Assembly (NCBI GenBank): GCA_014946745.1
Contig: JADCRD010000002.1
Span: 682,001-746,000, forward strand
Direction: 5' to 3'
From: Lysobacterales bacterium
GTDB lineage: Bacteria; Pseudomonadota; Gammaproteobacteria; Xanthomonadales; Xanthomonadaceae
Length of the DNA stretch: 64,000 bases
Part shown: one piece after another, positions 63,438 to 64,000 of the stretch
How the letters are laid out: each line of letters opens with the position of its first letter
Numbering within the stretch: position 1 is the stretch's first letter
The notes under the pieces: generated by a model
The model's input: only the letters and a program-made list of their open reading frames with translations
The model's database searches: none
Told to the model about the DNA's origin: nothing
Position numbers and translations under genes: made by a program

Positions 63438-64000
63438 AGGGCGATGTCCACGGCGGGCAGCGCCGCGCCGCTCTCGGTCTGCAGCCGGAAGTGCAGCTGC
63501 GCACGACCCCGCCAGCTGCGCGGCAGGGTGTAGGTGGCGAAGCCCTCGCCCGAGATGGGCGCGGCCGGCAGCTCGACCCGGCGCGGGCCGAGCTCGGCGC
63601 GAGCCGAAGCGATGCGGCTGCCGAGCGGCAGCGCGATGTCCACCACCATCAGCCGCGCGAGGGGGTCGCCGACATCCTCGCGCAGCTCCACCGGCCCCCC
63701 GCGCATCAGATCGAACACCACCCGCGAGGGCGCCTCGATCGCCGCTTGCGGGTCACTGTGTGGCTGCGGCGCCTGCAGCAGCAGCCAGGCGAGTCCCAGT
63801 CCGCCGACGAAGCTGGCGGCCAGCGCCAGCAGCCCTCCGAAGCGCTGCCCGGACGGCGGCGAGGGCCGCTCGGTTCTGGCTTCGGGCGCTGCAGCCGCGG
63901 CGGGCGGCGGCGGCGATGGCTCGGCTCGGATCGGGCCGGACGTCTGCGCGACCAGGACTGCGCGCAGGGCGTTGTCCACCTCCAGCGCTTCCAGCAGCTG
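63434..64000 (-). CDS. Membrane protein, 5' end outside window
   Basis: The frame is open to the end of the window (visible upstream codons encode QLLEALE). The visible part has a charged start, a Pro/Ala-rich linker, one membrane helix (LLALAASFVGGLGLAWLLL) and a beta-rich outer domain (RVVFDLMRGGPVELRED, LMVVDIALPLGSRIASARAELG). The layout resembles anti-sigma or regulator membrane proteins, but no zinc-binding motif is in view. The stop overlaps the glycosylase start. Confidence 0.55.
   Translation of the reverse strand, partial: QLLEALEVDNALRAVLVAQTSGPIRAEPSPPPPAAAAAPEARTERPSPPSGQRFGGLLALAASFVGGLGLAWLLLQAPQPHSDPQAAIEAPSRVVFDLMRGGPVELREDVGDPLARLMVVDIALPLGSRIASARAELGPRRVELPAAPISGEGFATYTLPRSWRGRAQLHFRLQTESGAALPAVDIAL

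Noticed and set aside
1-64000. tRNA, rRNA or riboswitch genes
   Set aside because: None recognised by eye; a covariance-model scan would be needed to exclude small RNAs.

Overview
The window reads as chromosome of a GC-rich gammaproteobacterium, most likely order Lysobacterales (Xanthomonadales). The basis is gene content (ECF sigma factor paired with a Ser/Thr kinase, RAYT transposases, delta-60 repeat proteins) and dispersed palindromes of the cccctctccc / ggagagggg type. Taxonomy is an inference; no rRNA or tRNA gene was seen.

Layout. 0-3 kb: end of rmuC, a metallo-beta-lactamase-fold hydrolase, a secreted hypothetical protein, and a truncated duplicate of the hydrolase. 3-5 kb: palindromic repeats with an IS481-type relic inserted in one of them. 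5-9.3 kb: a catalase-like domain fused to a LodA-type quinoprotein oxidase, followed by a LodB-type flavoprotein whose C-terminus is frameshifted. 9.3-12.9 kb: a two-gene TIR / TIR-like-NACHT operon with composition unlike its neighbours, a probable anti-phage module. 13-24.6 kb: a mobile-element-rich zone (IS110, two 799-bp RAYT units, two RAYT relics, a 269-bp direct repeat) around an AraC regulator, a glycolipid-binding-domain protein, an LRR/DUF1963-like protein and a beta-hydroxyacid dehydrogenase. 24.6-36 kb: an ECF sigma / Ser-Thr kinase operon surrounded by secreted proteins that end in a DGFE tail. 36-42.9 kb: sulfatase, MASE1-GGDEF-EAL protein, dihydroorotase, degenerate GGDEF protein. 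43-64 kb: a BNR-repeat DGFE protein, then mostly housekeeping genes: VKOR-thioredoxin, RsmC, YjbR-type protein, a signal peptidase split by a stop codon, DsbC, NhaR-like regulator, HPF-like protein, RsuA-type pseudouridine synthase, oligopeptidase A, HscC-type Hsp70 with a J-like partner, AlkA-type glycosylase, and a gene running off the end.

Main inferred system. The ECF sigma/kinase operon, a lipoprotein/beta-helix operon and two delta-60 genes are each preceded by the same 32-bp bipartite element: TGTCAGG, then a conserved gap, then CGT. This looks like the sigma factor's own promoter. Three of the proteins predicted to be under it carry signal peptides and end in (F/L/V)-x-DGFE or DGFESL. 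Two further proteins in the window share the tail without the promoter. The simplest reading is a phospho-controlled ECF regulon deploying secreted repeat proteins that share an undescribed C-terminal motif. Second in interest are the TIR/NACHT pair and the catalase-LodA fusion.
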